This document shows positions 8,353 to 16,755 of a stretch of DNA of 64,000 bases, one piece after another (position 1 is the stretch's first letter; each line of letters begins with the position of its first letter). The stretch covers positions 124,001 to 188,000 of the forward strand of contig CALKCK010000015.1 of assembly GCA_938083195.1 (NCBI GenBank). The letters are read 5' to 3'. Origin of the DNA: an uncultured Pirellulaceae bacterium. Its GTDB lineage: Bacteria; Planctomycetota; Planctomycetia; Pirellulales; Pirellulaceae. The position numbers were made by a program, and so were the translations under genes. Under the pieces are notes generated by a model that worked only from the letters and a program-made list of their open reading frames with translations, was not told the DNA's origin and ran no database searches.

Positions 8353-9897
8353 ATGAAACTTAGCCAATCTATTTCAGGAGCATTGCTCATCGTCGTCGCG
8401 GCGTTCCTCGGCTTGGCGCTGGTCTACCTTCCAGGATGGGTCCTTCTCAATTACGAAAGAGCCACCAAGCTTGGCCTTGGCTGGCTCTACCTTTCCGTCG
8501 TCCTTCTCGGAGCATGTCTACTCATTGGCAGTGCAGGGTGGACCTTTTGGAAACTTTGGGGGGCATCCATTGCTAAAAAGAAACGCAAATTGCGCAGGAA
8601 TAAAAACCCAAGTCAACTTACAAAAGGACAACAAGAGTCCGAGATCGAAGAAAACCTTGAGCAAGTCGAACGACTTTCCCAGGAGGTCGACACGGAAGCT
8701 CAACTGAGAACTCAACTCGCCCCACTTGTCAAAGAAATCGAACAGAAGCGGGAAGCACAGACATTAGAGATTGTATCCTTCGGAACCATTTCAAGTGGAA
8801 AATCATCCGTCATGAATCTCCTGGCCGGACGTGACGTTTTTGCCACCGGTTCCCGTGGAGGGACAACGATTACCCGTAATGAGATCCCTTGGCCGGGCAT
8901 TGACCAAGTCACCTTAGTGGACACGCCCGGGCTCGGCGAAATTGATGGAGCTGCTCACGTCAACATCGCTGCTGAATCAGCCAAAGATGCTGATCTAGTC
9001 ATCGTTGTAGTGGATGGACCGGTAAGACAGAGTGAACACCAACTTCTCACCAAACTGGGGGAAATGGAAAAACGGGTTATTGTTTGCCTCAACAAGTCCG
9101 ATTGGTATTCCCCCTCCGATCAAGAAAAACTCGTGAATCAGATTTTCCAACAAACTGGAAATTTCGTAAATCAAAAAGATATCGTCTGTATTCAAGCTCA
9201 GACAGGCCATCGCACTCGTCGAAAAATTCTCGCCAATGGCACTGAAGTAGACGAGACCATCGAAGTCGAACCAAACATTGAACCACTTGCATCTCGAATG
9301 CTACAGATCGTCAAAGAAGATGGCAAAGACCTCTTGGTCGCTAACCTGCTTCTTAGATCCCGCGGGCTCGTCGAAAAAGCACGAGACAGCGTTCAGGAAG
9401 CAATTGATCAGAAAGCTTGGAGAGTTGTTGATAAATACATGTGGGGCGCTGGAGGCGTCGCAGCGATCAGCCCGTTCCCAGTCATCGATTTAATCGCCGG
9501 CTCAGCAATTTCTACCAAGATGATCATTGATCTCGCCGAAGTCTATCAACAAAAAGTAGATCTTGAGACAGCTTCCAAATGGCTTGGCGAGATGGGTAAA
9601 AATCTAATTGGAGTCTTGGGAGCCCAGGGAGCGACCGTTGCCATTAGTGCCGTCGTTGCATCCCTCATAAAGACTGTCCCATTCGCTGGGACAATTGCTG
9701 GGGGAGCCCTCCAGGGTGCCACTCAGGCATTAATTACCAAATGGATTGGTGCTGTATTTATCGAATATTTCAGTAATGAAATGAAAGCGCCTGAGGGTGG
9801 CCTTGCCGGACTCGCTCGACGAAAATGGGAACACGTGACAACCGTCGATGAGTTGCGAAAACTCGTTCAAACCGCAAGAGAAAAACTCAGTGATTGA
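8353..9897 (+). CDS. Membrane-anchored Era/dynamin-like GTPase with DUF697-type C-terminus
   Basis: Start taken at ATG 8353, which begins at the first membrane helix; an in-frame GTG at 8314 would add 13 residues, and neither has a good ribosome binding site. Two membrane helices (about residues 8-29 and 42-66) are followed by a basic, then coiled-coil-like stretch and a complete G domain: G1 GTISSGKSS (144-152), G3 DTPGLGE (from 190) and G4 NKSD (from 247). The C-terminal 180 residues hold a hydrophobic DUF697-like domain (ISPFPVIDLIAG, later Gly/Ala-rich helices). The layout suits a GTPase acting at a membrane. A second GTPase of the same architecture, lacking the N-terminal helices, begins 37 bp downstream. 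Confidence 0.85.
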   Translation: MKLSQSISGALLIVVAAFLGLALVYLPGWVLLNYERATKLGLGWLYLSVVLLGACLLIGSAGWTFWKLWGASIAKKKRKLRRNKNPSQLTKGQQESEIEENLEQVERLSQEVDTEAQLRTQLAPLVKEIEQKREAQTLEIVSFGTISSGKSSVMNLLAGRDVFATGSRGGTTITRNEIPWPGIDQVTLVDTPGLGEIDGAAHVNIAAESAKDADLVIVVVDGPVRQSEHQLLTKLGEMEKRVIVCLNKSDWYSPSDQEKLVNQIFQQTGNFVNQKDIVCIQAQTGHRTRRKILANGTEVDETIEVEPNIEPLASRMLQIVKEDGKDLLVANLLLRSRGLVEKARDSVQEAIDQKAWRVVDKYMWGAGGVAAISPFPVIDLIAGSAISTKMIIDLAEVYQQKVDLETASKWLGEMGKNLIGVLGAQGATVAISAVVASLIKTVPFAGTIAGGALQGATQALITKWIGAVFIEYFSNEMKAPEGGLAGLARRKWEHVTTVDELRKLVQTAREKLSD

Positions 9898-9934
9898 TCG
9901 CTTTGGCTCAACTAAGTACAGGATCTAAGTAACC

Positions 9935-11281
9935 TTGAACGACAACCCATCCACTCAGGACCTGAACTATCAGGATGCAGTCAAAGCCGTTGAAAAAACG
10001 CTTGCCGACCTTCGTGGCTGCCCAGCCAAAGAGCGCGAGCAACTGCAAGCCGACATCGCTCAACTCAATGAAATGCATGAGAAGTTAACCTCGGGGCGAA
10101 TCGAAATTGTGATTTTCGGTGAGATCAGTACGGGCAAGTCCGCGCTGGTCAATGCGCTCATTGGACGCCAAGTAGCCGATGTCGATGTGCAAGGTGGGTG
10201 GACACAGCAAGTCTGGGGAACTGTTTGGAATGGTGCTGGTTATCGACTACCCAGCCTTGAAAAATCTGAAATCGTGATCATTGATACACCGGGAATTAAC
10301 GAAGTTGGTGGCGCGGATCGAGCACAATTAGCCGAGGTAACCGCGCGGCAAGCTGACCTCATCTTGTTTGTCACCGACTCCGACCTAAATGACACTGAGT
10401 ACGCAGCACTGGTCGAACTCGCTGCGATCCAGAAACCGATCATCTGTGTATTTAATAAAACAGACCTCTACCTACCAAACGTCAAAGCCTCGCTGATCGA
10501 AACTTTGAAACATCGGATCGACGGTATAATCCCACCCGATCACCTCGTTTTGACTGCAGCCGATCCCCGTGAAATTGAATATGCGACGGAACAACCCAAT
10601 GGCAGTACGCAATCGGTTTGGAAAAAACCTGAACCGGAAATCAGCGAATTGAAGCTGCTCATTTTGCAAACACTTGAAAATGAGGGTCTGGGGTTAATCG
10701 CATTAAATGCCGCCATGTACGCAGCGGATAAGAGTGATCGAATTTCCAGTCTCCGAGTCGAATTGCGAAATCGACAAGCCGATCAGGTCATTTGGACGAT
10801 GGCCGCCACCAAAGCAGTTGTCGTAGCTGCAAATCCCATCCCAGTAGTCGATCTTCTCGGGGGCCTTGCTGTCGATGCGGTTATGATTGCGACCCTCTCC
10901 AAGGTGTACGGACTGACGTTCACAATGAGCCAAGCACGTGGACTCGCAAAAACCATCAGTGCCGCCGGGGGAATTTACGCACTTGGAGAGCTTGCTAATT
11001 ACGGAGCAAGTTTTTTCAAGCTGGTGACCGGCACCCTGGGCACCGCATTGACCCTGATTCCCCAAGGAGCCGCGGTCGGATTTGGTTCTTACATTATTGG
11101 CAAATCAGCGAAACACTATTTTGAACACGGAGGAACCTGGGGGGCGGGATCCGCTAAAAGTGTTGTGAAAGAAATCCTGGCGACGACAGACAAAAGTTCT
11201 GTTGTGAACCACTTGAAAGATGAGATCAGGCAAAAACTCAAATCAAATCGACACTCTAAATTAAGCCCTTCCGATTATTAA
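9935..11281 (+). CDS. Second GTPase with DUF697-type C-terminus
   Basis: A 448-residue protein starting at TTG, with AGGA about 11 bp upstream. It has G1 GEISTGKSA (from residue 62), G3 DTPGINE (from 117) and G4 NKTD (from 174), so the GTP site looks intact. The C-terminal half repeats the DUF697-like pattern of its neighbour (ANPIPVVDLLGGLAVDAVM, then hydrophobic Gly-rich helices). It lacks the N-terminal membrane helices of the upstream GTPase, so it is probably a paralogue that reaches the membrane through the C-terminal domain or through its partner. Adjacency and shared architecture suggest a heteromeric pair, as in bacterial dynamin-like pairs; that function is inference only. Confidence 0.85.
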   Translation: MNDNPSTQDLNYQDAVKAVEKTLADLRGCPAKEREQLQADIAQLNEMHEKLTSGRIEIVIFGEISTGKSALVNALIGRQVADVDVQGGWTQQVWGTVWNGAGYRLPSLEKSEIVIIDTPGINEVGGADRAQLAEVTARQADLILFVTDSDLNDTEYAALVELAAIQKPIICVFNKTDLYLPNVKASLIETLKHRIDGIIPPDHLVLTAADPREIEYATEQPNGSTQSVWKKPEPEISELKLLILQTLENEGLGLIALNAAMYAADKSDRISSLRVELRNRQADQVIWTMAATKAVVVAANPIPVVDLLGGLAVDAVMIATLSKVYGLTFTMSQARGLAKTISAAGGIYALGELANYGASFFKLVTGTLGTALTLIPQGAAVGFGSYIIGKSAKHYFEHGGTWGAGSAKSVVKEILATTDKSSVVNHLKDEIRQKLKSNRHSKLSPSDY

Positions 11282-11450
11282 GATTCTGTAAACAGATCAA
11301 TCAATACGATCCAAACAATCGTTAAAGTTCGTTTTTTGAATTTTTCAAGAATTGAATTTTGGATCGCTTTCAGTTTTTTTGGCTGCTAACAACAGCGCTG
11401 AACGTACGCTTGGGGAAGCAAGGAAAGAAACCCCAATCCCCAATCGAAAT

Positions 11451-11636
11451 ATGTTAAAAAAAATTAAACGAATCTTCTATCGCCCCATCAGGGAGGAAGA
11501 AGGTGCCGCAACCACCGAGTATGCAGTACTTCTTGCCCTAATTATTCTATTCGGAATTGGGGCTATTCTCGGAACTGGACAAATACAAAAAATTCTCTGG
11601 GAAGACACTGCCGTTGAAATGCAAGTGATCGAGTAG
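11451..11636 (+). CDS. Flp/Fap-type pilin
   Basis: A 61-residue protein; the ATG at 11451 removes an implausible upstream extension that starts at 11352. It has a short basic leader (MLKKIKRIFYRPIREEEG), then the class IVb prepilin cut-site pattern G/AATTEYAVLLALI with Glu at +5 or +6 and Tyr next to it, and one hydrophobic helix. Flp pilins are cleaved by a TadV/CpaA-type peptidase and assembled by the Tad machinery. No tad gene lies in this window, so the pilin is an orphan here. Function as a pilus or pseudopilus subunit is from family knowledge. Confidence 0.85.
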   Translation: MLKKIKRIFYRPIREEEGAATTEYAVLLALIILFGIGAILGTGQIQKILWEDTAVEMQVIE

Positions 11637-11851
11637 GTTTCTTTCCCGACTCCACTCGCAGACTCCCCAAAAGCAAATAATAGAAATTCCCTCAAACTAG
11701 ATTTCAGGGATCTTGATTTGTGTTCGATCGTCGCGGTTCCAACTGAAAAACGACCAAACGATCCCAATAGACGACTACCTCAGTTTTCCATTATCATTGG
11801 TAATTCCAATAACTAGCGGATCATCTCGCGATAGAACTGAGGATAATTTCG

Positions 11852-12325
11852 GTGTCTCACTCTAAGACCTGCTCGGTATTGTTCGTATGCCTCGGTAATA
11901 TCTGCCGTTCTCCTGCCGGTGAAGGCCTGCTGCAACACTCGATTGACACCCGCCAACTACAGGGCGATATAGAAATCGACTCCGCCGGTACAATTGGGTA
12001 CCACACCGGCAAACCTGCGGATCATCGCATGCGCATTGCGGCACTCAATCGCGGGGTTGAATTACTCAGCCAATCAAGAAAAATCACGGTCAAAGACCTT
12101 CACTCATTCGACCTTGTCATAGCGATGGATCGGGAAAACTTAGCGGACATTCAGCGAATGACTCCCGAGCCAACTGCAGAACTAAAACTGTTGAGCGATT
12201 TCCTGGGAGATAATTGGCCATCTGATGTCCCAGACCCCTACTATGGCGGGGATGAAGGATTCGAGTATGTCTTGGACATGATTGAAGCTGCGTGTCCGTC
12301 TATTATCGATTCTATTTCTACATGA
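11852..12325 (+). CDS. Low-molecular-weight protein-tyrosine-phosphatase family protein
   Basis: A 157-residue protein starting at GTG, with GAGGAT about 10 bp upstream. It carries the LMW-PTP signature loop CLGNICRS (catalytic Cys13, Arg19) at the N-terminus and the general-acid DPYYGG (Asp128) near the C-terminus; length is normal for the family. The next gene, 33 bp downstream, is a fructosamine-3-kinase homologue. In some bacteria, Thermus being the case I recall, this pairing has been linked to protein deglycation, where the phosphatase acts on ribulosamine- or erythrulosamine-phosphates. That role fits better here than tyrosine signalling, but the sequence alone cannot decide. Confidence 0.9.
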   Translation: MSHSKTCSVLFVCLGNICRSPAGEGLLQHSIDTRQLQGDIEIDSAGTIGYHTGKPADHRMRIAALNRGVELLSQSRKITVKDLHSFDLVIAMDRENLADIQRMTPEPTAELKLLSDFLGDNWPSDVPDPYYGGDEGFEYVLDMIEAACPSIIDSIST

Positions 12326-12358
12326 GACGATTCAAGAAAATTGGCACGGCGGGTTACC

Positions 12359-13273
12359 ATGACCAATTTTGAAAATCGGCCCCTGCTTCGCAAGGCAGTT
12401 GAAGATACAATCGCTCTAAGCGAGGAACCTCACTCCAATTCGTCTCCAAGCACCATTGGTTCATTTCAACGCGTCCCTGGTGGATGCATCAGTACCGCCG
12501 CTCGAGTGACACTGGTAGATGGACGACAATATTTTGTCAAATCAAGCCACAACGATTTGGAGATATATGAAGCCGAACATAATGGCCTCGATGCCATTCG
12601 AGCCACGCAGACTCTGACTGTCCCCAAAGTTATAGGAATGGGGAGAACTAAATGCGGCTACTCATTCTTAGTTCTCGAAGCGATTAAAGTGGGGTGTACC
12701 ACCGCGAACTCGAATGCTGAATTCGGTCGATCCCTTGCGCAGATGCATCGCAAAACGCAAACAAACCGTTTTGGCTACTCTCAATCCAATTTTATCGGCA
12801 GCACGGTTCAGCTAAACACTTGGGGCAATGATTGGCAAACTTTCTTTGTCGAAAACCGATTACGCCCACAAATAAAAATGGCCCAAAACCAAGCCCTCAC
12901 CACGCGCCTGTTCGACCAATACGCGGACCAACTGCTTTCTCGAATGGGAGATCTCCTTAACGATTCCTCATCGCCGGTACTTATCCACGGCGATCTCTGG
13001 GCAGGCAACGTTATCGTCTCAACGGACGGACAGCCCGTACTGATTGATCCAGCAGTTTCCTATTCGGAGCGAGAATCAGAATTTGGAATGACAACGTTGT
13101 TCGGTGAATTCGGACCTGAATTTTACGAAGCCTATAACGAATGCTGGCCCCTGATGGATGGCTGGCAAGAGAGGGTTAAAATTTACCAACTCTACCACCT
13201 CATAAACCATCTCAACCTCTTTGGGCACTCCTATTTTGAGCCTTGCATGAATATCCTTCAACAATTCGCCTAA
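12359..13273 (+). CDS. Fructosamine/ketosamine-3-kinase family protein
   Basis: Start set at ATG 12359, preceded by GGCGGG at a good distance; TTG 12341 is the upstream alternative. The 304-residue protein has the aminoglycoside-phosphotransferase-like kinase fold: a Gly-containing nucleotide loop near residues 35-45 (RVPGGCIST), a FVK lysine strand, the catalytic loop LIHGDLWAGN (His210, Asp212) and the metal-binding LIDPAV segment. The C-terminal EFGMTTLFGEF and YQLYHLINHLNLFG segments are typical of FN3K homologues (YniA-like). These kinases phosphorylate sugar adducts on proteins so that they fall off. Next to the LMW phosphatase gene it likely forms a protein-repair pair. Confidence 0.9.
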   Translation: MTNFENRPLLRKAVEDTIALSEEPHSNSSPSTIGSFQRVPGGCISTAARVTLVDGRQYFVKSSHNDLEIYEAEHNGLDAIRATQTLTVPKVIGMGRTKCGYSFLVLEAIKVGCTTANSNAEFGRSLAQMHRKTQTNRFGYSQSNFIGSTVQLNTWGNDWQTFFVENRLRPQIKMAQNQALTTRLFDQYADQLLSRMGDLLNDSSSPVLIHGDLWAGNVIVSTDGQPVLIDPAVSYSERESEFGMTTLFGEFGPEFYEAYNECWPLMDGWQERVKIYQLYHLINHLNLFGHSYFEPCMNILQQFA

Positions 13274-13346
13274 TTTCACCCCACGCGTCCCCACACCCAG
13301 CGGCAAATTCCCATCCGTTTTCGCCTTGGAGATAGCACGTCCTTTT

Positions 13347-13390
13347 GCGTAAAATCTGCGTAAAATCTGCGTAAAATCTGCGGAAAATCC
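13347..13390 (+). repeat. 11-bp tandem repeat
   Basis: Three perfect copies of GCGTAAAATCT (13347, 13358, 13369) and a diverged fourth (13380 onward), between the kinase and nuclease-like genes. Confidence 0.93.
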
Positions 13391-13481
13391 TGCGGTGCCC
13401 CTAGCTTTGTACCGATCAACTTCCAACGAGCCATTCGTCCAACCAATTTGCAACCTGCGTTCCCCTGTATTGGTCACTTCT

Positions 13482-14705
13482 ATGCAATTTACTAAACGAG
13501 ATTTACTACTGATCTTTTTCTCCTTCATTGCGTTAGCAGTCTCCCAACCTGCGCTCAATCGAGTTGCCGCTCAAGATCCTGAAGACCCTATCAATTCAAA
13601 TAGCGAAACGATCCGATTCGCTTCATTCAACACTTCATTCTATCGCTCCGAGGCCGGTGAACTTAAACGGGAACTGTCCGATGGGACGTCCGCAAAACCT
13701 AAAAAGATTGCTGAAATTATTCAACGTGTTCGACCTGACGTAATCCTTCTCAATGAGTTTGACTATGATTCGGCTGGAAAAGGAGTAGAGGGTTTTCAAG
13801 CTAACTATCTGGGGATATCACAAAATGGAAATGCGCCCATCCATTACCGTTATACATTTTCAGATGCAGTGAACACCGGGGTCGACTCCAAACTGGATCT
13901 CGACGGCGACGGATCCAAAGGAACCGCAAATGATGCGTTTGGCTTTGGGAAATTCCCAGGACAGTACGGGATGGTCGTGCTTTCCAAATTTGAAATTGCC
14001 AAGCCTGAAATCAGGACCTTTAAGAATTTCCTTTGGAAGGACATGCCCTCGCGGCTTGTTCCACGAAACAAAGATAAGCAACCCTTTTATTCTCCCATGG
14101 TAATGAAGCAGTTTAGACTGTCATCGAAAAGCCACTGGGATATCCCCATCCGTACCAACGGGAGAACGATCCATTTCTTAGTATCCCATCCCACTCCTCC
14201 AGTATTCGATGGACCCGAAGATCGGAACGGTTGCCGAAACCACGATGAGATCAGGTTCTTCGCTGACTACGTCACCGAGGGAAAGTCTCACTACATTTAC
14301 GACGACAAGGGTCGCATCGGAGGGCTGCCCCAAACTGAGCAATTCGTCATCGCCGGTGACCTAAACGCAGATGAAAACGACGGGGACAGCACCGACAACG
14401 CTGCAAGCCTACTCACAGACAATCCCCGAATCAACGACTCTGCCCCCCCAAAAAGTTCTGGAGGAAAATATTATTCCCAGACCCAAGGAGGCGTTAACTT
14501 CAATCAAAAAGGAAACGCAGAATTTGATACGAGCGACTTTGGAGATAGCAACGTCGGCAACCTGCGCCTCGACTACTGCCTTCCCTCGGAAAATCTAGAT
14601 GTGAGATCTAGCGGAGTGTTTTGGCCTAAGCCAGGCGAAATTGGGGCAAACCTAATTGACGCGACGGACCATCGCTTAGTCTGGATTGACCTACTCATTG
14701 ATTAG
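13482..14705 (+). CDS. Secreted endonuclease/exonuclease/phosphatase-fold protein
   Basis: Start set at ATG 13482, which opens directly into a signal peptide (hydrophobic residues 8-25, cleavage after VAAQ); the open frame extends upstream to 13395 without a leader-like sequence. The 407-residue protein shows the EEP fold landmarks: FASFNTSFY strand at the start of the mature protein, VILLNEFDYD with the metal-binding Glu, a DLNADEND motif late in the protein, and ATDHRLVWIDL with the terminal catalytic His. It resembles extracellular nuclease/phosphatase proteins common in marine bacteria, which may help take phosphate from nucleic acids or phospho-esters. Substrate not predictable. Confidence 0.85.
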   Translation: MQFTKRDLLLIFFSFIALAVSQPALNRVAAQDPEDPINSNSETIRFASFNTSFYRSEAGELKRELSDGTSAKPKKIAEIIQRVRPDVILLNEFDYDSAGKGVEGFQANYLGISQNGNAPIHYRYTFSDAVNTGVDSKLDLDGDGSKGTANDAFGFGKFPGQYGMVVLSKFEIAKPEIRTFKNFLWKDMPSRLVPRNKDKQPFYSPMVMKQFRLSSKSHWDIPIRTNGRTIHFLVSHPTPPVFDGPEDRNGCRNHDEIRFFADYVTEGKSHYIYDDKGRIGGLPQTEQFVIAGDLNADENDGDSTDNAASLLTDNPRINDSAPPKSSGGKYYSQTQGGVNFNQKGNAEFDTSDFGDSNVGNLRLDYCLPSENLDVRSSGVFWPKPGEIGANLIDATDHRLVWIDLLID

Positions 14706-14709
14706 CGTC

Positions 14710-14744
14710 ACTCAATTTTCAGACTCAATTTTCAGACTCAATTA
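14710..14744 (+). repeat. 13-bp tandem repeat just after a stop codon
   Basis: ACTCAATTTTCAG occurs at 14710-14722 and 14723-14735, then a partial third copy; it begins 5 bp after the stop of the EEP-fold gene. Confidence 0.9.
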
Positions 14745-14884
14745 CAACCAGGGCAATCACAATATCGCCGCAGTCAGAATTTAAGTTGAATATTTCTGTT
14801 GCGTTTGCGTTTCACCAGCTGGCATGAAACAGCCAAGAACAGAAAACGGAAAGTGATAAAATCTCGAATCGAAGGGTTAGGATA

Positions 14885-14918
14885 ATAAAAAAAGCCTCGC
14901 GGTGAACCGCGAGGCTTC
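14885..14918 (-). terminator. Strong intrinsic terminator
   Basis: AAGCCTCGCGG (14892-14902) and CCGCGAGGCTT (14907-14917) form a perfect 11-bp stem with a four-base loop; read on the minus strand it is followed by a U-run. It ends the DUF1559/lipoprotein transcript. Confidence 0.9.
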
Positions 14919-14968
14919 TGTTTATCATTAATTAGTTCTTACTAATCAAAACTCTCTACACTCCAGTT

Positions 14969-15148
14969 TTACATTGCCGGAGCTTCCATAGCTTGTCCCT
15001 TTTCGCCAGCCTTTTTACCGACTTTACTTTCGGCTTCAACATCGGTGGCCTTCTGCTTCTTAAACGCTGGGTCCTCTTTGGGGCCGTTCTCACAGCCACA
15101 TGCGATTGCCAAGAAGAAACAAGTCAACAATAAAAAACACTTCTGCAT
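14969..15148 (-). CDS. Small lipoprotein
   Basis: A 59-residue protein; the ATG at 15148 is preferred because AAAGG lies 8 bp upstream, while ATG 15163 lacks a site. The leader MQKCFLLLTCFFLAIAC reads as a lipoprotein signal with the lipid-modified Cys in AIACGCEN, followed by a short charged tail ending in EAPAM. It starts just behind the stop of the DUF1559 gene on the same strand and shares its terminator, so the two are very probably co-transcribed. DUF1559 genes in planctomycetes often have such small partners; function unknown. Confidence 0.75.
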   Translation of the reverse strand: MQKCFLLLTCFFLAIACGCENGPKEDPAFKKQKATDVEAESKVGKKAGEKGQAMEAPAM

Positions 15149-15176
15149 CGTAAAACCTTTCATGGTTTTCAAGTTT

Positions 15177-16160
15177 TTAGAAATCAGTGCTGGTAAGAAC
15201 TTCGCCGTCTGCACGACCAGCCAACTGAATCAACAGCTGTGGGTTGATCGCCTCAGAGATTGAGTGAGCTGAACCGTCAGCGAACGCCCAGTTGATAAAG
15301 GCACCAGCGTGACGTGAACCGAATACGTACCAACGACCATTGTAGTCAGGGTAAGGTGTTCCGCCTAAGTTCAGGGTGTTCCAGTGAACGCACTGAGGAG
15401 TAGTTGTCCATGCGAAGCATGCGTCTGTACCAAATCCAGTAACTTCACCGTAAGAGATAGTGTTCGAAGTACCGTCAGTCATAGAACCCATTTTGACGCC
15501 ACGGTTCCACTCACCGAAGACACCGTAGTAAGGTGACCAACGAGGATCAGTTCCGGCTACTGGATCGTAATCCAATCGGCCTGAGCAACCGGTGTAGTTA
15601 GTGATTTGGTGATGGCTCGCAATAGGATCGCCACCAGCATCATTCATCCACCAACCGTTACCACGACCGCTCAACAAGAAGAACGTCGAGAAGTCACCGC
15701 TTCCACCGACTTTACGTCGAGTTTCAGCTTGGTCAGAAGGGCATTCGAATGTTGGAATCTTCTGTGAGGCAGCAAACTCGTTGATGTTGGCTGAAGTCCA
15801 GTAAACATCGGGAGTCCTGTACTCTTCGAAGTAACGAGAAACGTTGTTCTGCTCCATGAAAGGAAGAACAGCAACTAACATTCCGCCCCACTGGTGACCA
15901 GTGGTCGATGTGAACAAAGCGTCAACATTCGCATCGTAATCGTCGCTACCGTTCCAAGCCTTTGGAAATCGCTGGTAGGCCGACTCGTAGTTGAGCGTTG
16001 CCAATGAAATCTGTCGCAAATTGTTCATACAAGTTGTACGACGAGCTGCTTCACGTACCTGCTGGACAGCAGGAAGCAGCATCCCGATGAGAATGCCGAT
16101 AATGGCAATCACAACAAGAAGTTCCACCAAGGTGAAACCAGAGTTTCTTCGATTTTTCAT
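15177..16160 (-). CDS. DUF1559 domain protein with type IV pilin-like N-terminus
   Basis: A 327-residue protein starting at ATG with GGAG about 7 bp upstream. The first 35 residues are a classic prepilin/pseudopilin leader (NSGFTLVELLVVIAIIGILI), cleaved before the Phe by a prepilin peptidase, followed by QQVREAARRTTCMNNLRQI, the standard DUF1559 entry. Near the C-terminus the HAGAFINWAFADGSAHSIS motif is the family hallmark. Planctomycetes carry many paralogues, thought to be secreted pseudopilin-like surface proteins, but no function is proven. It heads a two-gene unit with a small lipoprotein. Confidence 0.95.
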   Translation of the reverse strand: MKNRRNSGFTLVELLVVIAIIGILIGMLLPAVQQVREAARRTTCMNNLRQISLATLNYESAYQRFPKAWNGSDDYDANVDALFTSTTGHQWGGMLVAVLPFMEQNNVSRYFEEYRTPDVYWTSANINEFAASQKIPTFECPSDQAETRRKVGGSGDFSTFFLLSGRGNGWWMNDAGGDPIASHHQITNYTGCSGRLDYDPVAGTDPRWSPYYGVFGEWNRGVKMGSMTDGTSNTISYGEVTGFGTDACFAWTTTPQCVHWNTLNLGGTPYPDYNGRWYVFGSRHAGAFINWAFADGSAHSISEAINPQLLIQLAGRADGEVLTSTDF

Positions 16161-16755
16161 AAATCACTCCATAAAACATAAAAAAGAAAAATTACCAAAT
16201 TTTTGAACGATGCCGTCGTTAAAAATGACCTTATTAAACGGCGTCGATTGTTCATCTTACTAAGAAAACTTAATTTCTAAGTCGTCATCATAGTGTGCGA
16301 AGCCTCCGATTGTCAAGTATCGAACACTGCAAATCGGCACTCAAACCAGTTTTTCGTGAACCGACAAGCCAAGTGATCGGCGTTAATGGTACCAATAAAC
16401 TCATTCCACAGTGAGAATATCCAGCGTGGAAGGGCTTTAAAGAAGATATCCAAACCATTAACCGACACAAAACTGTAGTTTTTTTTCTGCGAAGCGACGG
16501 ATTGAGTGACGCAAACTGGACGCAAAACTCCTAATCCAACAAATCAAAGGTGGTTTCATACCAAATAAAACGACATTAATTGCCCCAGTGAATTACCAAC
16601 GGAGCGGGCAACGGCGTTTTTGCCTCTGACAAAAGTTGTATCGGCGGCAGCGTTGAAATGCTTCAACAGTTTTCAGACTAGGTTGATCAGGCCAAAAATA
16701 CGAAACTGTCGGGGGTCTCAGACTGGACTCTCTGGCAACTTCCCCGCAGTAACCA
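16161..16755. other. Intergenic stretch, no gene seen
   Basis: About 600 bp between two minus-strand genes. Short minus-strand frames (16288-16525) have no start signal or recognisable domain. The part next to 16160 should hold the DUF1559 promoter; it contains a GCCGT/ACGGC inverted repeat near 16212-16244, weak evidence for an operator or leader hairpin. Confidence 0.5.

Noticed and set aside
13347-13390. Direct repeats as a CRISPR array
   Set aside because: Units are 11 bp and contiguous, with no spacers and no cas gene in the window.
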